DNA from: an uncultured Parabacteroides sp.
GTDB taxonomy: Bacteria; Bacteroidota; Bacteroidia; Bacteroidales; Tannerellaceae
Length of the DNA: 64,000 bases
NCBI GenBank assembly: GCA_900541965.1
Contig: UQLN01000023.1
Coordinates: 4,202-68,201, forward strand
Direction: 5' to 3'
In this document: positions 9,384-18,953 of the stretch, piece after piece
How positions within the stretch are numbered: the first letter of the stretch is position 1
How the letters are laid out: every line of letters starts with the position of its first letter
Translations under genes and position numbers: made by a program
The notes under the pieces: generated by a model
What the model was told of the DNA's origin: nothing
Seen by the model: only the letters and a program-made list of their open reading frames with translations
Databases searched by the model: none

Positions 9384-10532
9384 TCATTTAATCCGATAGG
9401 ATACTATCAAAATATAAATCAAAGAGAACAATGGGACAAGCAGACTTGCCCATTGATTATAAACATCAGCCATTATCCCCATAACCATTGGTAATATGGC
9501 ACCACCTGCCACTCCCATTATCATCAATGCCGAGATTTCATTCGCTTGTTCCGGTTTCGACTGGATGGCCTGAGAAAAAATAATTGGAAAAACATTGGCA
9601 CAAGTCAACCCCACTACAAAAAGAATCATCATCATTAAGGTAACATCCGCTGTGAATAAAAATAAGATAAATGCTATAACGGCAACTATCATATTTATAA
9701 TTAAAAACTTCCATGACGAATAACGCGCCAGTACAAATGTGCCTAATAATGTACCCAAAGTGCGTGCTGCAAAATAGACACTACAGCCCAAACTCCCCTT
9801 GTCGATTGGCAAATCACACCGTTCTGCAAAATATCTGGGTATGGCAGTCATCAAACCTATTTCAAAACCAACAATCAAAAGAATTATGGAAAACCGAAGA
9901 AGTAATTTGGTGTCTTTTAATAAAGAAAGAACTTTTCTGAAGTTTTGCTTCTCTGCCACAACCGACGTCTCTTTTATTGGGGTAAAAGCCAACCAAAGAA
10001 ATGACAGACAAGATATAATCGCATATACCCAAAACATCAGATGCCAATTGCCGAATAATCCGACAGCCGCGCTGGCAATTACCGGTCCCAATGTTGATGA
10101 AATGGCTTTGATAAAATATCCTAAAGTCAATGTACTTGTTACTTTTTCTTTTGAAACGACATCCAGCAACAATGGATTTAATGAGACTTGCAAAACCGTA
10201 TTTCCAATTCCCAATAATATAAATGCACCCAAAACCCAGGTATAAGAATAGTTGAATAAAGGTAACAGCATCGCTATCATCGTTAGGATAATGCTGAAAA
10301 GTACCGTCTTCTTTCTACCCACTTTATCCATAATTAATCCGGTTGGTAATGAACAAATGGCGAACCAGGCAAAAACCATTATTGGCAATAAATTAGCCAC
10401 TGTATCACTCAGCCCAAAATCATTCTTGATATAACTTGTGGAAATACCTACAACATCTACAAAACCCATAACGAAGAATGCAAATAGAACAGGTATCAGT
10501 TGCAATAATAGTATGTTTCCAGTTTTCTTCAT
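9384..10532 (-). CDS. MFS sugar transporter (FucP/NagP-like)
   Basis: The 382-residue protein has about 12 hydrophobic segments. The MFS loop signature appears as GLIMDKVGRKKT (residues of about 64-75). The overall pattern resembles the FucP-type sugar:proton symporter branch common in Bacteroidales, such as fucose or N-acetylglucosamine permeases. It starts 20 bases after the GH38 stop on the same strand, so the hydrolase product (mannose or a methylated mannoside) is a likely cargo. That assignment is inference from context. Confidence 0.8.
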   Translation of the reverse strand: MKKTGNILLLQLIPVLFAFFVMGFVDVVGISTSYIKNDFGLSDTVANLLPIMVFAWFAICSLPTGLIMDKVGRKKTVLFSIILTMIAMLLPLFNYSYTWVLGAFILLGIGNTVLQVSLNPLLLDVVSKEKVTSTLTLGYFIKAISSTLGPVIASAAVGLFGNWHLMFWVYAIISCLSFLWLAFTPIKETSVVAEKQNFRKVLSLLKDTKLLLRFSIILLIVGFEIGLMTAIPRYFAERCDLPIDKGSLGCSVYFAARTLGTLLGTFVLARYSSWKFLIINMIVAVIAFILFLFTADVTLMMMILFVVGLTCANVFPIIFSQAIQSKPEQANEISALMIMGVAGGAILPMVMGIMADVYNQWASLLVPLFSLIYILIVSYRIK

Positions 10533-10552
10533 AACAATATTCTTTACACAAT

Positions 10553-13413
10553 TTACAATACCAATTTGTAAGTTTCAATGGCATGATGACCTAACCTCAA
10601 ACGGATTTGTTTGCCGGAAACATTTAATTGTTCTTCTTCGTCTTCAATAAGATTTGTATGGACCACATTCTTCACTTCGAACGGAAAAGTCAATGTCACT
10701 TCTTTATCTTTACCCTCCATCTCTGTCAGACGAATAATCAGATTACCATCATTGTCTGCCTTTTTAATTAATGACATAGCAACAAAAGGATCTGACAATT
10801 GTAAAAAGCTATAGTTCACATCCAGTTTCCCTCCTTTATTCACCTTTTTCTGTACATGCATCGGACGATTACTCTCCTGACCGAAAAGATAACCATTCTT
10901 CCACCCTTCCGAATGCGATGTTATCGAGAACTTATAGGAATGAGTTCCTTTCTGATGATACCAATTTCCTTCCCCATGACAACTTTTATGTGAGGATAAT
11001 AAAATTCCTTGTAATACCGGATAAATAGCTATTTCACGCGATGGATCAATCCAATCACCAACAGCAACACATGATGACATTGTTATTCCAAAACCATTCC
11101 CATTAGCTGAAATGAAATTTTGAATCTCACGAGGATGTGTATCTTTCGGGTAATGTACATATGTTCCTCCCCAAGCCCAACCGCCAGGCTGTTTATCAAG
11201 TTCGTCACGTCCAACTTGTGCAACTCCCATAGGCACTTCATAATTAATGTCCCTTTCCTCCATCATATTCAGTGGAAACGCTATTCGATACTGACGATTA
11301 TGTTCACCATCGAAATCTTTTAACTGTACATCAAAGTCTATTTGTTTATCATAATGATGAAACGTAATCGTTTGAACTATCGTTACATGTTTCGTTAACT
11401 GTTCATTAACAAACCGAGTATATAATGGTCCATTTTCTGTCACACACCAATGAGCAATCTGTGAACTTAATGGAGTGATATCACCCGGAACAACATCTGT
11501 AATACGAGTAAATTCACCGGCACCATTACCTGTATATCCCAATTCTATTATATCACCACAAGCAAACTTCGATGTATGCGTTACCTCTTTCCTAACTGTT
11601 TATCAAACAGGGAGACTATACCTCCATTACCCAGAACAGCCTTATAATAAGCATTTTCAACACTATTACTTGTAAAATTAGAGACACAGGTATCATTTAT
11701 TGTGGGATTCTTTCCCTCCATAATCGAATAGGTACGATACCCCATTGACGGTACATTTTCTGCACGAAATACTACATAACAATTGCCTTCTTCCGATACT
11801 CTGACTTGAGAGGGAACCAGATTACCGGTTTCATCCTTAACAATGGCCTTATCCTTTGTAATTCCTATTTCTATCAATTCACTGCGTTTCCAGGTCAGAT
11901 CGTTAAACACAACATAATTATTTGTCCGTGTATCGACTTCTTCTACTATTTGTTTCAAGGCATCAGCCAACAATGCTTTTCCCATATCACGTCCTATTTT
12001 CAAGCTATCCTCGAAAATAGCATCTGTAATATCACCGTTCTTTCCTCCCAAACCATGATCGGGATAAATGGATGCCATCCAAGCACGATCAAATGAAGAA
12101 CGTGGATAAGAGTTTAAACGTCCTTTCACAAGAGAAGAAAAAGTAGTAAATGATTCTGCTGCAGGTAACAAAACAGCAGCTTCACGCTTATAAACTGTTG
12201 CTTCATAATGAGCTGGTCCATGAATATAAAGCCACAAATCAGGTCTCTCCCCTGCTATTTTTTCAAACTGCGTATTCTCACCTTTGACGGCTTCAAAATA
12301 TTCCTCTGATGTTGATGCTTTCAGACGGGGTAATGGGACTTCCGAAGCTTTAGCAATTTTATTCCATTCATCTATCACAGGCTGAAAATCTACAGGCTTG
12401 GTAGCATCACAACTCATCAGAATCGCATAATGAGGAGGGATTTGATGTTTCTCAAAATATTTACTCCAAAGTTGCGTGCGATGATGCAATTTATGAAATG
12501 CAGTAACTGCATCCTTATCGAAAAATTTCCAAATCATTGATGCCCAACCATAATTTCCCGGGGTAAATGTTAGAACTTTTGATCCATCCGGACTATACCA
12601 ATCATATAATCCTTCTGCCATACGGCTGATGAACAAGTTAGGAATCCCACTTTTTGCCAAAATTTGAGGCATCTGCCATGTTCTTCCTGGTACGTCTATA
12701 TTATTTGCCACCAAATCGTCACATCCAGGCAAATTCTCACGAATCCATTTTCTCCCATAATAAGCCTGACGCACTAATTGCTCACCACTTGATAAACCTT
12801 CATATGGCTGATTATAAGTTGCTCCCCAACCAAAACGTTTTTCCTTATATAACTGAATCAATTCATCCTTTCTTTCCGGATGCTTTTCTAAGAACTCCAT
12901 CAAATTGAGTGTCTGTTCCATCTCAAACGTGAAAGAAGGATTATTCTTCATCAATTCCAAAGCTGGACAAATAATCTGATTTATCCGATCTTCTCTACAA
13001 TACTCAGGTGTATCCATCCAAGCAATATCTTGGTGGGAAGACTGTATAATGTGAATAGTTCCATCTTGAAAATATCCCCAATCTGATGGTATAAAAGGTG
13101 TATAAACTTGCTCGAATACAGTCTTTTTATTTGAAACCAATTTCAATAGATTCTGATCGCCTATCATTGGTAACCAAACGAGTAAACTATCAGGGCGAGA
13201 AGTAGGAATAACCTCTATTGATATACCATCCATATATGCTTTTACAGAAGAATTCAAGGCTTTTTCTGTCTTAATATACGACAAAATCTTAAAATCCTTA
13301 TTTTCTTGCCTATATTCAACGGGAGAAACAGGAGCTATTACTGCTGACACCTGAATTTGGGCTTCAATATTCGTAACTATACAAAGTAGTCCTACAATAA
13401 GTGTTCTAATCAT
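10553..13413 (-). pseudogene. GH38 alpha-mannosidase split by a single-base frameshift
   Basis: Two adjacent reading frames form one GH38 enzyme. The first (11581-13413, 610 residues) has a signal peptide, the zinc motif HQDIAW and the nucleophile region NNIDVPGRTW. It runs to FDKQLGKR and stops. The second frame continues as KEVTHTSKFACGDIIEL...GNGAGEF and ends IETYKLVL. Comparison with the paralogue at 1-1258 shows that one extra A in the AAA run (T run 11588-11590 on the plus strand) would restore FDKQLGKEVTHTSKF. No convincing slippery heptamer is visible, so this is a real disruption or a sequencing error. The gene lies between lacI and the MFS gene. Confidence 0.85.
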
Positions 13414-13442
13414 GTTGTACTATTTTTAAAATTAACAATTAC

Positions 13443-13455
13443 TTAACCGGTTCAA
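13443..13455. promoter_or_regulatory. Candidate LacI-family operator upstream of the GH38 gene
   Basis: TTAACCGGTTCAA is a near-palindrome about 30 bases before the GH38 start. A sister site TTAAACGGTTCAA lies before the regulator gene at 14502-14514. The shape (TTRAACCGGTTYAA) fits LacI-family operators; binding is inferred. Confidence 0.5.
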
Positions 13456-13475
13456 TAAAATGGTAAATAAAAAAA

Positions 13476-14489
13476 TTATTTTTTACTTGCCAATGGTAAG
13501 AATTCATTTTCAATGACTACATTTTTATACACATAATCATTACCGGCCTGAATATTTTCTAAAAGAATCTTCACAGCCTCAATACCCATTTTATCTATTT
13601 GCATTTTAGAGATACACATTTCCGGAGCTAATATGTCCAAAGCTCCTGTTTCATGAAAACAACCCAAATTAAAACGAGTATGATAATTTATATTATGAGT
13701 AATAAAATAACGAATCGCTTCCATTGCTAAATAATGAGTAGAGAAAAAGAAACCATCAACATCAGGTACTTCTTCAAAAAGATAATTTAGTTTATCAATA
13801 ATATCTGTTTTATAGCTCTGTCGATCAATAAAAACTTCAAGAGACAGATCGTGCACCAAACCCAATTCCTTTAAAGCACTTCGATACCCCTCTATCCGCT
13901 GCTTCATTACATAAAGATGCACATCTGTTGTTAACAATGCTATCTTCTTCGACCCCTTTTTTCCTAAATGATAAACTAAATCAAAACTACTGTCGCAATT
14001 ATTTACTATTACATAATTCGTTTTTATATTCGGATAATATCTATCCACTAAAACAAAAGGAAGTGAATCATTCAACAAAAAATCAATCCATTGCTTAAAA
14101 ACCTTAGTTGGAGCGATTATAATTCCATCGACTTGCTTTGATTTCAAAGTCTTAACTAATTCATATTCCTTTTTTCCGTCTCCTTCTGAACTACACACAA
14201 CCAAAGCATATTTATTCCGTGCCGCTTCTAATTCTATTGCCTGAGCTAGACTTGCATAAAATGTATCTCCTAAAAAAGGAATAATTAACCCTATTGTGTT
14301 CGATGTACCTAAAGACAAGCTGCGAGCAAGCAGATTCGGGCGATAATTAACCGATTCCGCATATTCTTTCACGCGCTTAATCGTAGCTTCACTAAACCCT
14401 TTGGATTCTCCTTGTCCAGAAAGTATCCATGAGATAGTTGCTTTTGAAAGATTTAATGCTTGAGCTATGTCTTTAATTGAAACTTTCAT
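13476..14489 (-). CDS. LacI-family transcriptional regulator
   Basis: A 337-residue LacI/GalR regulator. The N-terminal helix-turn-helix reads VSIKDIAQALNLSKATISWILSG. The hinge region YRPNLLARSLS precedes a periplasmic-binding-protein-like effector domain (NTIGLIIPFLGDTFYASL). It is the first gene of the minus-strand block ending at 4544. Two similar operator-like sites, one before itself (14502-14514) and one before the GH38 gene (13443-13455), suggest autoregulation and control of the block by a sugar effector. The effector is unknown; a mannoside is the contextual guess. Confidence 0.92.
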   Translation of the reverse strand: MKVSIKDIAQALNLSKATISWILSGQGESKGFSEATIKRVKEYAESVNYRPNLLARSLSLGTSNTIGLIIPFLGDTFYASLAQAIELEAARNKYALVVCSSEGDGKKEYELVKTLKSKQVDGIIIAPTKVFKQWIDFLLNDSLPFVLVDRYYPNIKTNYVIVNNCDSSFDLVYHLGKKGSKKIALLTTDVHLYVMKQRIEGYRSALKELGLVHDLSLEVFIDRQSYKTDIIDKLNYLFEEVPDVDGFFFSTHYLAMEAIRYFITHNINYHTRFNLGCFHETGALDILAPEMCISKMQIDKMGIEAVKILLENIQAGNDYVYKNVVIENEFLPLASKK

Positions 14490-14501
14490 TATAAAAGTTA
14501 T

Positions 14502-14514
14502 TTAAACGGTTCAA
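14502..14514. promoter_or_regulatory. Candidate LacI-family operator before the regulator gene
   Basis: TTAAACGGTTCAA lies 13 bases upstream of the regulator start codon and matches the site at 13443-13455 in 12 of 13 positions. A weaker ATCAAACGGTC occurs near 14587. Confidence 0.5.
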
Positions 14515-14665
14515 AAATAATTATTAATTTACATAAAGCATCACCTCCTTTCTTTTTTAACTTTTTTTTAAAAAATGATATATGTATCAAACGGTCTTAC
14601 ATCTCCTCCTCCATTTCACATATCACTCCATCTAACCGCAGAATAGAGTAACCAAAGCAGAGTAA

Positions 14666-14872
14666 CGTTTCAAAATTCTAAACTTGAAGTTTAATCATGA
14701 AATTAGAGAGGATTCAGGATCCGTTACGGATCATACCGAAATTCTTTTCCGGAAATATCCTGATATTAAGAAGGCCTATTACTTGAGTATACAGCTGGGC
14801 TTGATATACCACCAGGTAAAATTGGAAGATATTGCCTTTTTCTTATTCAGACTCGCCAATATTTATGCATAA
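14666..14872 (+). pseudogene. Transposase C-terminal remnant (possibly ISL3-like)
   Basis: A short frame without a good start codon (first candidate TTG at 14684) encodes a segment HTEILFRKYPDIKKAYYLS...FRLANIY. This pattern (ILF-x-YPDIKKAY-x-L, then a helix ending in a W/Y-rich LA motif) resembles the end of the catalytic domain of ISL3-type DDE transposases. Catalytic residues are missing and no terminal inverted repeats are visible. It lies between the lacI regulator and the hydrolase/sigma cluster and marks past transposition. Family assignment is tentative. Confidence 0.45.
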
Positions 14873-14972
14873 AATTAAATTCCCTCAGGATTTCGGTATG
14901 AGCCTAAAAAAGTAGGCTAACTTTGTAACATTTTCTTAGGCTTTGTATCTAAAGGAGAAAAAGACAGAAGTT

Positions 14973-15827
14973 ATGAAAATGATGTTCTTTAAATTAGGGT
15001 TGCTGTGGGTATTGTTATTTCCTCTATTAATTTCAATTAATGCACAGTCCTTTTCTGTGCGACGTATTGGTAATGGGAAACAAGCCGTTGTGCTGATTCC
15101 GGGATTTGCCTGTTCTGGCCAAGTATGGAACCAGACCGTTGATACCCTGCAAAGTAATTATAGTTGTTATGTTTTAACTATGCCTGGATTTTCCGGTGTT
15201 CCTCCCGAAGGAAATCCTTCCTTTAAGAATTGGGCAAAGAAAATTATTGATTTTATTCGTAAAGAAAACATTGAGAAACCTATACTGATTGGTCATAGTA
15301 TGGGTGGAGGTTTAGCACTTTATATAGCATCGACTAATACAGATTTAGTGAAAAGCATTGTGGTTGTAGATGCACTTCCCTGTCTGGCAGCTATCTATAA
15401 CCCCAATTTTCAAACTAAAAAGATCACGGCTGACGAGTTTGCGGAAGCTGAAGCCCGATTGCTTGGAATGAATGATGAGCTATTTAACAGGCAAGCCTAT
15501 ATTAGTGCAACATCCCTTACGACCGATTCGCTTCGATACAACGACCTTGTCAAATGGAGTCTATTGTCTGACAGAAAGACTTATGCAAAAATGTATTGTG
15601 ACTATTCTAATGTGGATTTAAGGTCTGCCATTACGCACATTTCTGTCCCTATATTAGTCTTATTGGAACATCCTTTTAAGAGAATAGCTCCTATAGTAGA
15701 GCAACAGTTTGGTAATTTGCCGACTTTGAGAATTGAATATGCGGAAAAAGGTTTACATTTCATCATGTTCGATGATTGGGAATGGTATATACACCAGTTA
15801 ATTGACTTTTTAGATAAACAATCGTGA
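14973..15827 (+). CDS. Secreted alpha/beta-hydrolase
   Basis: The start is placed at ATG 14973; the upstream TTG at 14943 would put charged residues before the signal peptide. The 284-residue protein has a hydrophobic signal ending SINAQS. It then shows the alpha/beta-hydrolase fold with oxyanion region IPGFACSG, nucleophile elbow GHSMGG and a C-terminal histidine in KGLHFIMFDD. Substrate is unknown. Its TGA overlaps the GTG start of the ECF sigma gene (GTGA), so the two are translationally coupled. That is an unusual order for a hydrolase and sigma factor and suggests a shared envelope function. Confidence 0.8.
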   Translation: MKMMFFKLGLLWVLLFPLLISINAQSFSVRRIGNGKQAVVLIPGFACSGQVWNQTVDTLQSNYSCYVLTMPGFSGVPPEGNPSFKNWAKKIIDFIRKENIEKPILIGHSMGGGLALYIASTNTDLVKSIVVVDALPCLAAIYNPNFQTKKITADEFAEAEARLLGMNDELFNRQAYISATSLTTDSLRYNDLVKWSLLSDRKTYAKMYCDYSNVDLRSAITHISVPILVLLEHPFKRIAPIVEQQFGNLPTLRIEYAEKGLHFIMFDDWEWYIHQLIDFLDKQS

Positions 15828-16294
15828 ATTTCGAGCAGCTATATAAAATATATTGGGATAAAGTTTTTAGACTATGTTTGGGCTATTTTAACGACCATGC
15901 TTTGGCTCAAGACTTGACACAAGATGTTTTTGTCCGTGTTTGGCAATATCTTCCAACTTTTAAAGGTGAATCGTCTGTGGGAACATGGATTTTCCGTATC
16001 GTAACAAACATTTGTTTACGCCAAAGTGAACGTCAAAAAAGTTTTTCTCACACGACTATTCCCTTTGAGGTATCGGAAGAAGAATCCGTTGATAACTCCA
16101 TACAGGTTCAAGCTTTATATAAAGCCATAGCTGAGCTTCCCGAGATTGACCGCTTGATAATTTCGCTTTATCTTGAAGAAATGAAGCAATCAGAAATTTC
16201 AGAAATTATTGGTATTTCAGAAACGAATGTACGCGTACGGATACATCGAATTAAATCAACGTTAGCAAAAAAAATAAAGAAAAATGAAGAATGA
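15824..16294 (+). CDS. ECF-type RNA polymerase sigma factor
   Basis: A 156-residue sigma-70 family protein of the extracytoplasmic-function group. Region 2 is visible as LAQDLTQDVFVRVWQ, and region 4 as the LEEMKQSEISEIIGISETNVRVRIHRIK helix-turn-helix. The start is GTG 15824, overlapping the hydrolase stop. The last codons overlap the start of a four-helix membrane protein at 16284, which occupies the usual anti-sigma position. No FecR/TonB receptor pair is adjacent, so this is not the common Sus-type ECF module. Confidence 0.9.
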   Translation: MNFEQLYKIYWDKVFRLCLGYFNDHALAQDLTQDVFVRVWQYLPTFKGESSVGTWIFRIVTNICLRQSERQKSFSHTTIPFEVSEEESVDNSIQVQALYKAIAELPEIDRLIISLYLEEMKQSEISEIIGISETNVRVRIHRIKSTLAKKIKKNEE

Positions 16295-16871
16295 CATAAA
16301 TATAAAGTCCTTATGGAAGGAACAACAGATACCTGCTGCCAATTTATCTTCTATTCAGAAAAAAGTTAAATGCTTCAAGCTACGCAGGATAGGAGAAGCA
16401 TTGGCAATAGTTATCCTTATGATATTGGTTATTGTCTTAGGACTGATTATTTGGATATGTTGGACTCCACAGTTGGTTACTACCCAAATAGGCATTATTC
16501 TATTGACCATCGGCTTCGCGCTGCCAATCCTATCATATAGCAGGCTGCTATATCTTTACTGTGGATTAAAAGAAGATTGTCCCAGTACAGATTATATCAA
16601 TAACCTTTTTGCTATAAAAAGACAAGAAAAAAGACAGCAACATATCGTTTTGACCTTGTACTTTTTACTCTTATCACTTGGATTCGGTCTTTATATTTAT
16701 GAATATACCTTCTATTGCTCATTTAATCTCGGAGTAATTTCATATGCAATTTTATTAGCATGGATTGCTTTGAACTGGTTTATATTCCGACCATATATGA
16801 TAAAAAAGCGTAATCGTCAGTTTGCAGATTTTATGAAATACATTGAAAAGCAGAAAAAACTATTAAAATAG
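16284..16871 (+). CDS. Four-helix membrane protein, putative anti-sigma factor
   Basis: A 195-residue protein with a short soluble N-terminus (about 40 residues: NIKSLWKEQQIPAAN...). Four hydrophobic segments follow at about residues 42-62, 68-88, 117-137 and 145-165, and the tail is basic. I do not recognise a named domain. Its start overlaps the end of the ECF sigma gene by 11 bases. Position, membrane location and a cytoplasmic N-terminal stub are typical of anti-sigma factors, so that role is inferred from context. Confidence 0.6.
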   Translation: MKNDINIKSLWKEQQIPAANLSSIQKKVKCFKLRRIGEALAIVILMILVIVLGLIIWICWTPQLVTTQIGIILLTIGFALPILSYSRLLYLYCGLKEDCPSTDYINNLFAIKRQEKRQQHIVLTLYFLLLSLGFGLYIYEYTFYCSFNLGVISYAILLAWIALNWFIFRPYMIKKRNRQFADFMKYIEKQKKLLK

Positions 16872-16944
16872 ATACTTGCTAGAATTTCGTACTGGGCCCG
16901 GCTACTTTCTTTCATAAGCCTACACGAAAAAATAAAATAGTAAA

Positions 16945-16980
16945 AACCGTTCAAATTATTTCTTAATAATTTAAACGGTT
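16945..16980. terminator. Bidirectional hairpin between convergent genes
   Basis: The 16-bp arms AACCGTTCAAATTATT and AATAATTTAAACGGTT (one mismatch) enclose a 4-base loop. The site lies between the ends of the membrane protein gene and the NACHT gene and can serve both. Confidence 0.65.
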
Positions 16981-16989
16981 ATATTATAT

Positions 16990-18921
16990 CTATACAGACC
17001 AATATAAATATCGAGGAAACTCATAATTACCAAAGTCATTTTCTGTTGTTTTCAATTTTCTAAAACAAATAAGTGATAAATGAGATTTTTTATTACACTG
17101 ATTATCTATCACATAAAATTCTTCAATAAATTCTGCTAAATTCCTGCCAAACATGCTAATAATTAAATCTTCTAAACTGGATCTATTTTCTGTTAGGTTT
17201 GATAATTTCACAGAATCACGTGAAGATATAAATCTGTTTTTAGAAAATCCTTCTATCTTATTACATATTTTAGTGTAGACAGAGAGTAAAGCTATAATCA
17301 ATATTGCATTACTCTCAAAATCAGGTTTTTCCAATTTAATCCGATTAAAAAATTTATTAAAAAAATCAGGTTCTACATTTTCTTTAAACATTATATTAAC
17401 CAATAAATCATATAAAAAAATAGAAGGTTCTGAAGATAATGCAACGGTAATTGCTAATTCATTCGGAATCTTTAACAAGTCAGAATATCTAAATCTATTA
17501 ATATTACCAGCTCTTATAATATAATCAGCCACAAAATATTCTTGTATTGTCAAATGTGAAAATTCAAAATTATTGTATCCCGATTTAATAATAAGTCCGT
17601 TGTGAGTCTCTATTTCTTCAATAACATCTTCTGCCTCGTCGGCTGGAAGTTCTTTAAATTTGCTATTTATATCCTTGTATATTAAATATAAATCATTTTG
17701 ATTAAAAACCTTACTATTATATTTTACAGTTAAATTAAATGCCATATTTGACAAAAACTCTCTTTTTCTTTCAACAGTAAAAGAAGAGTATTTAGTTTTT
17801 CTTTTTATTCCTTGTTGTTCATTCCATTCTTTCAGTACCAACTCTATTATTCGTTGATAAATCATTTTAGGTTTATCTGGTATTTCATTTGTTCTGCTAT
17901 AGATGGATGCCAATTGAGTTAATAATAAAGGGCGTGAATAAAAATCCTTATAGGGTGTTTTTTCATATAGTTCCTTAATAAACATTTTTGACAAACCACT
18001 ATCTTCAAACCATTTATCTGAAAATTCCCGTATCTGTAAATCGTTTAATTCGCTAATCTCATACACTGTAGTTTTTTCTAATAACAATTTATAATCAGCG
18101 CTACGAGATGTTAATATAAAATTAACATTATTAAGACTTGTTGTTAATTCTTTCAGTTCTGATATTACAAGCTGCTTAATATTTTCATCTATTATTTCAT
18201 CAAATCCATCTAAAATCAATAATATTTTCTGACTATCAAGAATACGAGGTATAATCCTTGAATTAATAAGTTTTTTAAGTTTTTCATCATCTTCTTTTGT
18301 CGTATTTATTCCGGGCGTTTTATCCTTCCCCACTCCAGTACCTTTTTTAATGATGTATTTTATATCAAATTTCAATCCAAAAATCTGAGACATCTTTTCA
18401 AAAATGCCACCACTTTGTGAATCATTTAAAATAGAATTAGATTTATTTAACTCTCTCAACCTGATTACTATAGGAACGGAGTATACATCACTAAGAAAAT
18501 CAGGATCCCTTAAAATAGAATTTATTATATATTTTACTGATGTTGTTTTCCCACTACCTGGTTGCCCCAAAATAACAATATTACTATTATTTTCTAAAAT
18601 AATTTCTTTTAACGGTCTTTTTCTTGTCAATTGAGAAATATTAAAATGTTCTTTACGAGGTTCAAGTAAAAGATCCAGATGAACATATCTTGAATTAATA
18701 TCAGAATGATTATTGTGATTTTTGAATAAATCATCATATGCCCAATTTGAAGTCTTGATAACCTCTTCAATTATATTATCTTTCAAATCATTTTCTTCAG
18801 AAACCAATGTTGTTCTCTCTATATACTTTTTAGTAATAGATTTTATTTCTTCATATGTATCTTTTATAATGGTAGAAACTACTGAGTTTACTATTGACTT
18901 AACTAATACATTTTCCATCAT
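16990..18921 (-). CDS. NACHT-domain STAND NTPase (candidate anti-phage protein)
   Basis: The 643-residue protein is a NACHT-type STAND NTPase. Walker A GQPGSGKTT is at 119-127, the Walker B/NACHT signature LLILDGFDEI at 234-243 with the extra acidic residues of the clade, and the sensor FILTSRS at 268-274. A winged-helix-like region follows (around EFSHLTIQEYFVADYI, near 450). The C-terminal ~150 residues are low-similarity and may be the sensor. Bacterial NACHT proteins are an established anti-phage family. It lies 32 bases downstream of the FRG-domain gene on the same strand. Both are distinctly AT-rich, which suggests horizontal acquisition. No separate effector domain is obvious in this protein; the N-terminal ~100 residues are helical. 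Confidence 0.85.
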   Translation of the reverse strand: MMENVLVKSIVNSVVSTIIKDTYEEIKSITKKYIERTTLVSEENDLKDNIIEEVIKTSNWAYDDLFKNHNNHSDINSRYVHLDLLLEPRKEHFNISQLTRKRPLKEIILENNSNIVILGQPGSGKTTSVKYIINSILRDPDFLSDVYSVPIVIRLRELNKSNSILNDSQSGGIFEKMSQIFGLKFDIKYIIKKGTGVGKDKTPGINTTKEDDEKLKKLINSRIIPRILDSQKILLILDGFDEIIDENIKQLVISELKELTTSLNNVNFILTSRSADYKLLLEKTTVYEISELNDLQIREFSDKWFEDSGLSKMFIKELYEKTPYKDFYSRPLLLTQLASIYSRTNEIPDKPKMIYQRIIELVLKEWNEQQGIKRKTKYSSFTVERKREFLSNMAFNLTVKYNSKVFNQNDLYLIYKDINSKFKELPADEAEDVIEEIETHNGLIIKSGYNNFEFSHLTIQEYFVADYIIRAGNINRFRYSDLLKIPNELAITVALSSEPSIFLYDLLVNIMFKENVEPDFFNKFFNRIKLEKPDFESNAILIIALLSVYTKICNKIEGFSKNRFISSRDSVKLSNLTENRSSLEDLIISMFGRNLAEFIEEFYVIDNQCNKKSHLSLICFRKLKTTENDFGNYEFPRYLYWSV

Positions 18922-18953
18922 TTTCGTAATAGTTTTAATCTTATTATCAATAT

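Noticed and set aside
11581..11600. Programmed -1 frameshifting in the GH38 gene
   Set aside because: The local sequence GGAAAGAGG does not form a convincing slippery heptamer, and GH38 enzymes are not known to use frameshifting.
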